DNA of 12,227 nucleotides from an uncultured Tannerella sp. (GTDB lineage: Bacteria; Bacteroidota; Bacteroidia; Bacteroidales; Tannerellaceae): contig CALHPT010000304.1 in assembly GCA_938036405.1 (NCBI GenBank), forward strand, positions 1-12,227, in the 5' to 3' direction. The notes beneath the pieces are model-generated. The model saw only the letters and a program-made list of their open reading frames with translations, made no database searches and had not been told where the DNA came from. Within the stretch, counting starts at the first letter, position 1. Every line of letters begins with the position of its first letter. Below, in pieces: positions 1 through 6,216 of this stretch. The position numbers and the translations under genes are program-made.

Positions 1-114
1 CACGAGCAATACTTCGGTCTCTCGCTCTCGTACTCCTTCAGCGGTGGACACAGCGTCAACGTCAAGCAGACGGAGGAGATCCAGTCCTACGAAAAGATCC
101 GCGACAAGCGGTAG
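1..114 (+). CDS. C-terminal end of an outer-membrane beta-barrel protein (partial)
   Basis: The frame is open from the left edge and ends at TAG 112-114, giving 37 residues. It contains an alternating aromatic/hydrophobic strand (YFGLSLSYSFSGG) followed by a short polar tail ending in IRDKR. A final amphipathic strand of the type LSLSYSFxGG close to the C-terminus is typical of Bacteroidota TonB-dependent receptors and the outer-membrane beta-barrel family, so the protein probably sits in the outer membrane. Only the last strand is visible. Substrate, total length and gene identity cannot be told. A hairpin terminator follows 18 bases after the stop, so this gene probably ends its transcription unit. 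Confidence 0.6.
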   Translation, partial: HEQYFGLSLSYSFSGGHSVNVKQTEEIQSYEKIRDKR

Positions 115-132
115 CCACTCTTCTCAAAAAGC

Positions 133-166
133 AATGCCCCATCGACTCTATCGACGGGGCATTTTC
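133..166 (+). terminator. Rho-independent terminator after the barrel gene
   Basis: AATGCCCC (133-140) pairs with GGGGCATT (156-163). After one A/C mismatch the inner TCGA/TCGA also pairs, leaving a short loop. A T-run (162-165) follows, and an A-run (126-130) precedes the stem, so it could also work in reverse. It lies just after the stop at 114. Confidence 0.8.
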
Positions 167-267
167 AAAAAGGGAACATCCTCGCCATGCGTCGTGACGA
201 CAGGCTCGATCACTTATTGCGACATGCTTCTAAGTCTCATATAATGGTTAACAACCGCGGCAGCGAC

Positions 268-297
268 GTTTCATTCAGAAAGTCACCCCTACTTTTG
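268..297 (+). promoter_or_regulatory. Bacteroidota-type promoter for the DUF937-like gene
   Basis: TACTTTTG at 290-297 matches the -7 consensus TAnnTTTG. GTTTC at 268-272 is an imperfect -33 element 17 bases upstream. The predicted start would leave a leader of about 35 bases rich in A and T before the ATG at 339. The region 167-267 upstream shows no further structure that I recognise. Confidence 0.5.
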
Positions 298-338
298 GCC
301 CGACATTTTTTTATTCACTCATAAAAACCTATACGACA

Positions 339-653
339 ATGAACTTGAATGATTTATTCAGCGGATCGATCACGCAGTCGATCGTTAAAACGATTGTAGA
401 GAAGACAGGATTGAACGAGTCGCAGGCCTCGGGCGCGCTCCAGGCTGCACTGCCGATGATCCTCGACGTAGTGTCTAAACATGCCGGTAGCGGCAAGGGC
501 CTCAGTGGACTGGTTAGCGGCGTCGTGGACAACCTCGGCGGCAAAGGCGGCGAGGGTGGCATCGTCGACAAGATCACCGGCATGATCGACAAGAACAAGG
601 ACGGTAACATCATGGACGACCTGGCGGGCATGCTGGGCGGAAAGAAGAAGTAA
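339..653 (+). CDS. DUF937-like small protein with an EF-hand-like loop
   Basis: This is a 104-residue protein of unknown function. Residues 1-48 form an amphipathic helical region (ITQSIVKTIVEKTGLNESQA...). A glycine-rich stretch with spaced hydrophobics follows (50-75, GKGLSGLVSGVVDNLGG). Residues 84-95 read DKNKDGNIMDDL, matching positions 1, 3, 5, 6 and 8 of an EF-hand calcium loop but with Leu instead of Glu at position 12. A Lys-rich tail ends the protein. The helical N-terminus and Gly-rich middle resemble DUF937 proteins, and Bacteroidota members often end in a similar acidic loop (from memory). No signal peptide or membrane segment is visible, so it is probably cytoplasmic. The ATG follows an AT-rich leader without Shine-Dalgarno. 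The next gene starts 12 bases after the stop, so the two are probably co-transcribed. Confidence 0.75.
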   Translation: MNLNDLFSGSITQSIVKTIVEKTGLNESQASGALQAALPMILDVVSKHAGSGKGLSGLVSGVVDNLGGKGGEGGIVDKITGMIDKNKDGNIMDDLAGMLGGKKK

Positions 654-665
654 AGCCGCCGGCTC

Positions 666-2510
666 ATGCCGTACAGAAAACTAACGCAATGCGAGATCGA
701 CGCACTCGTGGCCAGAGGCTGCGAGGCCGAGGATTGGCAGCGCGTGGAGGTAGCCGATATGGGATTCGACCCCACACGGCTGCGACACGTACGCTTCTCG
801 GGACAGATCAGCCTGGGTAGCGCTGTCGAGCTCCGGAACGCGACGATTCGCGACTGCATGGTGGGCGACGGCGTACGCATTGAAGGCGTACGCTCCGCCT
901 TGGCCGGCTATGAGATCGGCCGTGGCGCCCGACTCATTGATATCGGCACGATGACTTACCGCGCAGGCACGACGGCCGGCAACGGCGTGCGCGTGGCTGC
1001 GGTCAATGAGAACGGTGGCCGAACCGTCCCCCTCTTCGACGGCCTTACGGCCCAGACGGCCCACCTCATCGTCTTCCATCGACACCGCATGGAGACACTC
1101 CGCCGCACGTTCGATCGCATCGACGCCTATGCCGCCACCATCGCGGCGGCGCCACGCGGATATGTGGGCGAGGGGGCTACGGTGGATGGTTGTGGACGCA
1201 TCGTAGATGTGCGCATCGGCGACAGGGCCACGGTCTGCGGCGCAACACTGTTGCAGAACGGGACCATACTGAGTCAACCCGACGCACCGACAGAGGTCGG
1301 CGTTGGCGTCACAGCCCGCGACTTTATTTTGGCCCCCGGTGCACGCGTCGTGGACGGCGCGTTCATCGAACGATGCTTCGTCGGTGAGGCATGCGTCGTG
1401 GAGCAGGGCTTCACGGCCATCGACAGCCTACTGTTCGCCAACGGAATGTTTGCCAAGGGCGAGGCGGTCTCGGTCTTCGCCGCCCCGCACACCGTTTCAC
1501 ACCACAAATCGAGTCTCTCGATCGCCTGTAGCCTCTCGTTCGCCAACATCGGCAGCGGGTCGAACATGAGCAACCATGCCTACAAGCTCGGCGCCGTCCA
1601 TCAATCTGTGGCCGAGCGCGGATGCAAATTCGGCAGCAACTCCTATGTACAGGCGCCAGCTCACTTCGGTGCCTATTCGATGATCACCGGCGAGCACCGC
1701 AACCACCCGGATACGCACGCGCTTCCTTTCTCCTACCTCATGGACGAGGACGGGCAGTCGATGCTCATCCCGGCCGTCAACCTCTTCCGCACGGGCACCC
1801 TCCGCGACGTCACAAAGTGGCCCAACCGCGACCATCGCACCGCCAACAGTCCGCGCGACCTAATCCGTTACGACTTCCTCAACCCCTACCTCATCGACCG
1901 CATCTTGGCGGCCGTCAGCCTCCTCATGCGGCTGAAAGAGGAGAAGCCCGACGCCAAATACTACACCTTCGGCAACTGCTCCATCCATCGCCATTCGTTG
2001 CAGAAAGGCATCACCTACTATCGCGAGGCGCTCGACGTCTTCGTAGGCGATTACCTCATCCGCGGCGGCGCCATCGACGACTCCGAAGGGCCGGGCCGTG
2101 GATCGTGGATCGACCTGGCGGGGCTGGTCATGCCGCGTGAAACGCTTGAGGAGATCGTCCGCGACGACCTCTTCGAGGCCGACGCAGCCTTTCGTCAGGC
2201 ACATGCACGGTACGACGAATACCTCGGACGCTTCATCACGGACCGTTACGACCTCTCCGACGCCGACAAGCGGATCGAGCACCTGAAGCGCTACGTCTCG
2301 ACGCTCGACACCGTCCGCCATCGCCTCTCTAAGGAGGCCGCCATAGAATACTTCGGCGTCTCTCAAATCAGCTACGGCGCCGACTGCCCCGAGAGCGATC
2401 GGCAGGCCGATTTCCAGCAGGTGCGCGGAGAGATCGCTACCGACCCCTTCCTAGCCCCCCTCCTCAGCGAGATGGAGCGTAAAATCAAGCAGGCGCAGGA
2501 CATGCTCTAA
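666..2510 (+). CDS. DUF4954 family protein with left-handed beta-helix (hexapeptide) repeats
   Basis: This 614-residue protein matches my memory of Bacteroidota DUF4954 proteins along its length. The N-terminus reads RKLTQCEIDALVARGC, followed by VRFSGQISLG (about 43-52). Degenerate hexapeptide-type beta-helix turns run from about 50 to 250 (VELRNATIRDCMVGDGVRI). A strongly conserved block at about 275-360 contains SHHKSSLSIACSLSFANIGSGSN, HxYKLGxxHQ and NHxDTHxLPFSYL. The helical C-terminal third contains KGITYYREALD and the late block FQQVRGE. Beta-helix proteins of this shape are often sugar-nucleotide or acyl/acetyl transferases, but no catalytic role is established for this family and I infer none. 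At 614 residues it is slightly shorter than the roughly 650 I expect. No signal peptide is visible. It lies 12 bases after the DUF937-like gene, so it probably shares that promoter. Confidence is high for the family and low for any function. Confidence 0.88.
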   Translation: MPYRKLTQCEIDALVARGCEAEDWQRVEVADMGFDPTRLRHVRFSGQISLGSAVELRNATIRDCMVGDGVRIEGVRSALAGYEIGRGARLIDIGTMTYRAGTTAGNGVRVAAVNENGGRTVPLFDGLTAQTAHLIVFHRHRMETLRRTFDRIDAYAATIAAAPRGYVGEGATVDGCGRIVDVRIGDRATVCGATLLQNGTILSQPDAPTEVGVGVTARDFILAPGARVVDGAFIERCFVGEACVVEQGFTAIDSLLFANGMFAKGEAVSVFAAPHTVSHHKSSLSIACSLSFANIGSGSNMSNHAYKLGAVHQSVAERGCKFGSNSYVQAPAHFGAYSMITGEHRNHPDTHALPFSYLMDEDGQSMLIPAVNLFRTGTLRDVTKWPNRDHRTANSPRDLIRYDFLNPYLIDRILAAVSLLMRLKEEKPDAKYYTFGNCSIHRHSLQKGITYYREALDVFVGDYLIRGGAIDDSEGPGRGSWIDLAGLVMPRETLEEIVRDDLFEADAAFRQAHARYDEYLGRFITDRYDLSDADKRIEHLKRYVSTLDTVRHRLSKEAAIEYFGVSQISYGADCPESDRQADFQQVRGEIATDPFLAPLLSEMERKIKQAQDML

Positions 2511-2523
2511 GCGTTTGACACGC

Positions 2524-2628
2524 TGGGAAGTTTCTTCCTGAGGATTAACAGCTGGTTGGAAAGCCGTGGAAGTTTCTTCCAGAGGGGTAAAAGCAGGTGG
2601 GGATACCGTGGAAGAAACTTCTAAGCTC
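2524..2628. repeat. 42-bp tandem repeat, about 2.5 units, with palindromic core GGAAG-TTT-CTTCC
   Basis: Units start at 2524, 2566 and 2608, exactly 42 bp apart. The core GGAAGTTTCTTCC occurs at 2526-2538 and 2568-2580. The third copy, at 2610-2621, carries the opposite spacer (GGAAGAAACTTC) and decays after 2621. Each core is a 5-bp perfect inverted repeat around TTT or AAA. The rest of the unit is less conserved (GAGG..TAA.AGC.GGT). The array lies in the spacer between two converging genes. Because 42 is a multiple of 3, several frames stay open: one strand reads EVSS, the other EETS, as a 14-residue period. I do not count any of these frames as a real gene. Confidence 0.85.
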
Positions 2629-2653
2629 ACCAGCATCCGAATTAAGAGGATAA

Positions 2654-2703
2654 CAGAAAGCCTCCGGACGCATGGACGACACCATGTATCCGGAGGCTTT
2701 CTG
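2654..2703. terminator. Bidirectional hairpin terminator between converging genes
   Basis: CAGAAAGCCTCCGGA (2654-2668) is perfectly complementary to TCCGGAGGCTTTCTG (2689-2703). A further inner stem, CATGG/CCATG, closes a six-base loop. A 15-bp perfect stem between the plus-strand DUF4954 gene (ends 2510) and the minus-strand NupG gene (ends 2732) is the usual place for a shared terminator. There is no long T-run on either side. Confidence 0.75.
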
Positions 2704-2731
2704 CGATTTGTGCATCCCGATAGGCCGACGA

Positions 2732-4012
2732 TCAGCCCTCGCGCTTGTGCTTATAAGGGAAAAGGATGGCGAAGAAGACGGTCACGAGGAGCGAATACCC
2801 CGCAAAGAGGTACCACACCGTAGCCCAATCGCCCACCAAGAGCGTCTTGACACCGCTGGCCGTCTCCACGTCCGTCCATTGGCAGAAGGTGTTCACCACG
2901 GCCTGTGCACCGAGCGTGCCCACCGTGGCGCCGACGCCGCTGGTCATCAGGAAAAAGAGGGCCTGCGCACTGGAGCGAATCGAAGGATCCGTCTCCCGAT
3001 CGACAAAGAGCGATCCGGAGATGTTGAAGAAGTCAAAAGCGACGCCGTAAACGATCATCGACAGGACGAGCAGCCAGACGCCCCCGCCAGGATTGCCAGC
3101 GCCGAAGAAGGCAAACCGCAAGATCCACGCCACCATGGCAATCAGCATCACGATCTTAATGCCGTAACGCCTCAGGAAGAAGGGGATGAGCAGGATGCAG
3201 AGCGTCTCGGAAACCTGCGAGAGGGAGATGAGGATGTTGGAGTGCTGCACGCCGAAGGTGTCGGCATATTCCGCCACCGATTCGAAGGAGGCGATGAAGG
3301 GGTTGGCAAAGCCGTTCGTGATCTGCAATGAGACGCCCAGCATCATCGAGAAGATAAAGAAGACAGCCATCTGACGCGAGCGGAGAAGTCGGAAGGCGTT
3401 CAGCCCAAGGGCCTCAACGAACGACTTCCGCTCCATGCTTCGGCTGACCGGTATGCCAGGCAGAGTGAACGCATAGAGGGCCAGCAAAATGCCGAGCGCA
3501 CCGCAAACAACAAACTGCATGGCGGAGGTTTGGAAGCCCGTCAGATCGACCGCCCACATGGAGCAAATGAAGCCCACCGTGCCAAAGACGCGGATAGGCG
3601 GATAGTCGCGCACCGTGTCGTACCCACCCTGCTCAAGCAGGCTGTAGGCCACGGAGTAGGAGAGTGCCAGCGTCGGCATGTAGAAAGCTACGCCCAGCGT
3701 GTAGAGCGCAAAGAAGGTTCCAAAGGCGACGGACGATCCGGCCGAGAGTCCATAAGCGCCCGCCGCGGCCATGAAGAGTCCGGAGGCTAAGTGGCAGAGG
3801 GCGAGCATGCGTTGCGCCGGCACGTAACGGTCGGCCAGGATGCCAAACAACGTGGGCATGAAGATGGAGACAAAGCCCTGCACAGAGTAAAAGAGTCCGA
3901 TGTGTTCGCCCATGCCCGCAGGTCCGAGGTAGCGCGACATAGATGTGAGGTACGTGCCCCAGACTGCGAACTGCAAGAAGTTCATGATGATCAAGCGATG
4001 TTTCAGGTTCAT
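2732..4012 (-). CDS. nupG: NupG-type nucleoside:H+ symporter (major facilitator superfamily)
   Basis: This 426-residue inner-membrane protein has about 12 hydrophobic segments and is close in length to E. coli NupG (418). Diagnostic stretches resemble my memory of NupG: MNLK at the start, LQFxxWGTYLT, YMPTLAL, PPIRVFGTVGF, SLQITNGFANPF, SLSQVSETL, RYGIK, MIVYGVAFDFFNISGS and a final PYKHKRE. The residues I recall as lining the nucleoside pocket in NupG (R136, T140, F143, Q225, N228, Q261, E264, Y318, F322, D323) all have counterparts here: R141, T145, F148, Q230, N233, Q266, E269, Y322, F326, D327. That favours proton-driven nucleoside uptake. It lies 84 bp downstream of thiamine pyrophosphokinase on the same strand with no -7 box seen in the gap, so it is probably co-transcribed. 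A role in uptake of a thiamine-related substrate is possible from context but weakened by the conserved pocket. Confidence 0.9.
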   Translation of the reverse strand: MNLKHRLIIMNFLQFAVWGTYLTSMSRYLGPAGMGEHIGLFYSVQGFVSIFMPTLFGILADRYVPAQRMLALCHLASGLFMAAAGAYGLSAGSSVAFGTFFALYTLGVAFYMPTLALSYSVAYSLLEQGGYDTVRDYPPIRVFGTVGFICSMWAVDLTGFQTSAMQFVVCGALGILLALYAFTLPGIPVSRSMERKSFVEALGLNAFRLLRSRQMAVFFIFSMMLGVSLQITNGFANPFIASFESVAEYADTFGVQHSNILISLSQVSETLCILLIPFFLRRYGIKIVMLIAMVAWILRFAFFGAGNPGGGVWLLVLSMIVYGVAFDFFNISGSLFVDRETDPSIRSSAQALFFLMTSGVGATVGTLGAQAVVNTFCQWTDVETASGVKTLLVGDWATVWYLFAGYSLLVTVFFAILFPYKHKREG

Positions 4013-4096
4013 AGTGTAACTGAGATAAAAGTGTGGATGAATCGGGGTTGATTATGAATGATAGAGTGGGGAAATGATGGCGTGTGGGAGAAAGGC

Positions 4097-4759
4097 TCAA
4101 TCTACGTAGGTACGGAAGACGATAATGCGCCCTCGGGTCTCGATGCGGAACGTGTCCGTAAGCGCCTCGTTGAGCGTGGCCTGCCACCATCGGGTGAGGC
4201 TTCGCGCCTCAAGCGGCCAGCGCACGTCGAGAAGGGTGAGCGGCGCATCGTCGAGACAAAAGACAGAGAGCTGTTGGCCAGCGTGCGAAGCGAACGTCTG
4301 GCGACCCGTGGCGGGAGTAAAGATGCCGTAGTCGGTCCACATCTCCACATCCAGTCCGTAGTCCTGATAGCTCGCCAGCAGACTGATGTTGCCCAGCGTA
4401 TGGTCTTCTCGGCGGCCCGTAGCGCCAAGGATCAGCAGGCGGTGCATCCCCTGCCTGACGGCGTAACGCACGGCCTTGCTCAGATCGTTCGTTTCCTGCT
4501 CCGACTCGATATGCAGACGGTCGGATAACCGTTCGCGTGCCTCAGGAGAAATCGAATCGCCATCGCCCACAACGGCCATTGGCATGAAGCCCGCCGCCAG
4601 CAATCGGTCGGCTGCACCGTCGCAACAAATGATGCGGTCGGCCGCCTTTGTAAGCATCCCCAGCGGTATCGGATGCGTGGGAAAATCGCCTGCGGCCAAG
4701 ATCACGGCGTCGGCTCTCAAGGTGCTCTGCACTTCGGAAAAATCAGGTATAATGTCCAT
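4097..4759 (-). CDS. thiN: Thiamine pyrophosphokinase (thiamine diphosphokinase)
   Basis: This 220-residue cytoplasmic enzyme would transfer pyrophosphate from ATP to thiamine, giving thiamine diphosphate and AMP. The family motifs are all present: CCDGAADRL (residues 45-53, D47), VVGDGDSI (63-70, the acidic metal-binding site D66/D68), ETNDLSKA (89-96, the counterpart of the usual D-x-TD motif, here with N91-D92), and LGATGRREDHTLGN (111-124). The C-terminal half has the beta-rich thiamine-binding character (LLDVRWPLEARSLTRWW). The length matches the family. The ATG at 4759 has a -7 box about 24 bases upstream. It would be the first gene of a unit with the NupG-type transporter. I searched its leader for TPP riboswitch motifs and saw none, so it is probably not controlled by that switch. 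The symbol follows the B. subtilis name; other names are in use. Confidence 0.9.
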   Translation of the reverse strand: MDIIPDFSEVQSTLRADAVILAAGDFPTHPIPLGMLTKAADRIICCDGAADRLLAAGFMPMAVVGDGDSISPEARERLSDRLHIESEQETNDLSKAVRYAVRQGMHRLLILGATGRREDHTLGNISLLASYQDYGLDVEMWTDYGIFTPATGRQTFASHAGQQLSVFCLDDAPLTLLDVRWPLEARSLTRWWQATLNEALTDTFRIETRGRIIVFRTYVD

Positions 4760-4782
4760 ATCGGTTGATTGTTAAAACCTCG

Positions 4783-4790
4783 CAAATATA
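4783..4790 (-). promoter_or_regulatory. -7 box for the thiamine pyrophosphokinase unit
   Basis: CAAATATA on the plus strand reads TATATTTG on the minus strand, an exact match to TAnnTTTG. It sits 23 bases upstream of the ATG at 4759. A clear -33 TTTG at the expected spacing is not visible. It forms a divergent pair with the box at 4824-4831. Confidence 0.55.
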
Positions 4791-4823
4791 AAAGCTCTTC
4801 CGGGCGAGGCTTAGGGAAAGGGA

Positions 4824-4831
4824 TACTTTTG
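4824..4831 (+). promoter_or_regulatory. -7 box for the first Ig-like secreted protein gene
   Basis: TACTTTTG matches TAnnTTTG. Transcription from here would give an untranslated leader of about 100 bases before the ATG at 4941, which supports that start over the upstream TTG at 4842. No good -33 TTTG is visible. Confidence 0.45.
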
Positions 4832-4912
4832 TGCGTCGTGTTTGGCCTGTAATCAGGCAAATAGGGAGCTTAAAGCTATTCATCCCTATCGTGTTTTCGT
4901 ACTACATCAATC

Positions 4913-4924
4913 ATTATTCAAACC
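4913..4924 (+). promoter_or_regulatory. Shared 12-bp leader element, copy 1 (ATTATTCAAACC)
   Basis: ATTATTCAAACC lies 16 bases before the start codon at 4941. An identical copy is found before the paralogous gene (6172-6183), and a shorter ATTCAAAC (8049-8056) before the hydrolase at 8072. The AT-rich character is usual for Bacteroidota translation starts, which lack Shine-Dalgarno sequences. Whether the shared sequence is functional or left over from duplication is not clear. Confidence 0.4.
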
Positions 4925-4940
4925 CATAATTGACCCCAGT

Positions 4941-6068
4941 ATGAGTGTGAGAAGACCCTTGTTTTTTTATTTCTGTATGGCGATCCTTTTTGCGATCGCA
5001 AGTGCATTTCCCCACAGCGCCTCGGCGCAAGTGCAGAAAGTGCAGCAAATCGTCAAGATCGAGAAGGACACCCTCAGGATGTATGTCGGCCAAGAGGATT
5101 CCCTCCGCGCCACTGCCTATCCCAGTGCCCGCGTATTTTATTGGGACAATCGCGTCTCCATCCCCGTCATAGCCTCCATTGCCCCGCCCAAATCGACTAA
5201 CCCCTACGATTCGGTATACATCGTCAAGGCTTGGAAACCCGGCAAGACAATCATCATTGTTCGCGTGAACGAAGTGGCAGCCCGTTGTATCGTGATCGTC
5301 ACGCCCAAGATCTACGTAGACAGCCTCCGTCTCAAGCGTGACACCATCCGCCTACGCACCGGCGACACGGCCTCCGTCATGACTCGCATCTTCCCCTACA
5401 ATGCCTCCGATAAGAAGCTCGGATGGACCACCGTGGGGGGTGCGCGTGTGATCGGCAGCACGGACAGCATGACCCGTGTCATCGCCGCAGCCGATGCAGA
5501 CACGAGCCTTCTTGTCGTCGGAGCGCTGGATGAGTCTGACAAGCGTGACACATGCGTCGTCATCACCAGCCGCATCCCTGTGGAGAGTCTGACGCTCAGC
5601 CACGACACGATCCGAGTAGACATCAATAAGACCGACACGCTCCGCGCCACCCTCCTCCCGCGCAATGCGACGGATCAACGAGTAAAGTGGACCGTTGTCA
5701 GCGGTGCAGTCAAGGTCCTACCGGTTGACTCTATCGGTCAAGCAGCCGAGCTGATCGGCGCTACCGTGGCCGATACCGCGCTCGTCGTGGCTGAAGCGTC
5801 TGACGGCCGACTCGATTCGTGCACCGTGATCACCGTCGATCCGAACACGACGGCCTCCGTCGAAGTGGACAAGACGACGGCCATTCGTAACGTCGATGGT
5901 GGCGTGATGGTACACGTCGACCGTCCCGCGCGACTCGAGATCTACACCCTAACCGGCGCCTTGGTACGTCGTGAAAACCTCACGCCAGGCGATCGTTTCG
6001 TGCAGCTCCACAGCGGCATCTATATCATCGCCGTGGAGCAGACAAGGCGGAAAATCCTTGTTCAATAA
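4941..6068 (+). CDS. Secreted Big_2-type Ig-like repeat protein with T9SS-like sorting domain
   Basis: This is a 375-residue protein. The frame is open back to a TTG at 4842, but the ATG at 4941 is preferred because it begins directly with a signal peptide: a basic start (SVRR), a hydrophobic core (LFFYFCMAILFAIASAF) and a likely signal peptidase site after SASAQ near residue 30. Three bacterial Ig-like modules follow, at about 33-121, 126-209 and 214-299. The last two share the pattern V-x-SLxLxxDTIRLxxxxTDTL, then PxNATDxxVKW, then DSCxVITV. A C-terminal module (about 308-375) reads VMVHVDRPARLEIYTLTGALV and ends SGIYIIAVEQTRRKILVQ. This fits the T9SS sorting domain form (strand, ITGxxV, GxYIxxV, K-hydrophobic end). 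It would be exported by Sec and then by T9SS to the cell surface or outside. Its binding partner is unknown. A paralogue follows downstream beyond a strong terminator. Confidence 0.87.
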   Translation: MSVRRPLFFYFCMAILFAIASAFPHSASAQVQKVQQIVKIEKDTLRMYVGQEDSLRATAYPSARVFYWDNRVSIPVIASIAPPKSTNPYDSVYIVKAWKPGKTIIIVRVNEVAARCIVIVTPKIYVDSLRLKRDTIRLRTGDTASVMTRIFPYNASDKKLGWTTVGGARVIGSTDSMTRVIAAADADTSLLVVGALDESDKRDTCVVITSRIPVESLTLSHDTIRVDINKTDTLRATLLPRNATDQRVKWTVVSGAVKVLPVDSIGQAAELIGATVADTALVVAEASDGRLDSCTVITVDPNTTASVEVDKTTAIRNVDGGVMVHVDRPARLEIYTLTGALVRRENLTPGDRFVQLHSGIYIIAVEQTRRKILVQ

Positions 6069-6095
6069 GCAGGTACATCAAGTGGCCGATAACGT

Positions 6096-6127
6096 AAAAA
6101 GGGGGGGACCAAAAATCCCCCCTTTTT
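6096..6127 (+). terminator. Strong Rho-independent terminator after the first Ig-like gene
   Basis: AAAAAGGGGGG (6096-6106) pairs with CCCCCCTTTTT (6117-6127) around a 10-base loop. The stem ends in a T-run, and the mirrored A-run makes it potentially bidirectional. It starts 27 bases after the stop at 6068 and separates the two paralogues into different transcription units. Confidence 0.9.
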
Positions 6128-6171
6128 GAACTTATCCGAAAGCGTAGTTGTTTACACAACACATAACCCCG

Positions 6172-6183
6172 ATTATTCAAACC
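6172..6183 (+). promoter_or_regulatory. Shared 12-bp leader element, copy 2 (ATTATTCAAACC)
   Basis: This is identical to 4913-4924 but lies 33 rather than 16 bases before the start codon (6217). No clear TAnnTTTG box is visible between the terminator at 6127 and this element, so the promoter of this gene is not assigned. Confidence 0.4.
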
Positions 6184-6216
6184 TCATTATTATCCTCATA
6201 ACTTGGAACAAAGAGT

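Noticed and set aside
329..880. Minus-strand reading frame of 183 codons over the DUF937-like gene
   Set aside because: Its Ser/Pro-rich translation has no family features, and it crosses the junction of two well-supported plus-strand genes.
2451..2636. Small minus-strand protein of 61 residues with 14-residue repeats (EETS type)
   Set aside because: It overlaps the end of DUF4954, has no promoter, and its repeats are explained by the palindromic 42-bp DNA repeat, which opens several frames on both strands.
4760..4840. TPP riboswitch in front of thiamine pyrophosphokinase
   Set aside because: On the minus strand the leader is only about 25 bases after the -7 box, and no CTGAGA or other conserved TPP aptamer segment is visible.
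4842..4940. Upstream TTG start for the first Ig-like protein
   Set aside because: It would put 33 polar residues before an obvious signal peptide. The ATG at 4941 starts the signal peptide directly.
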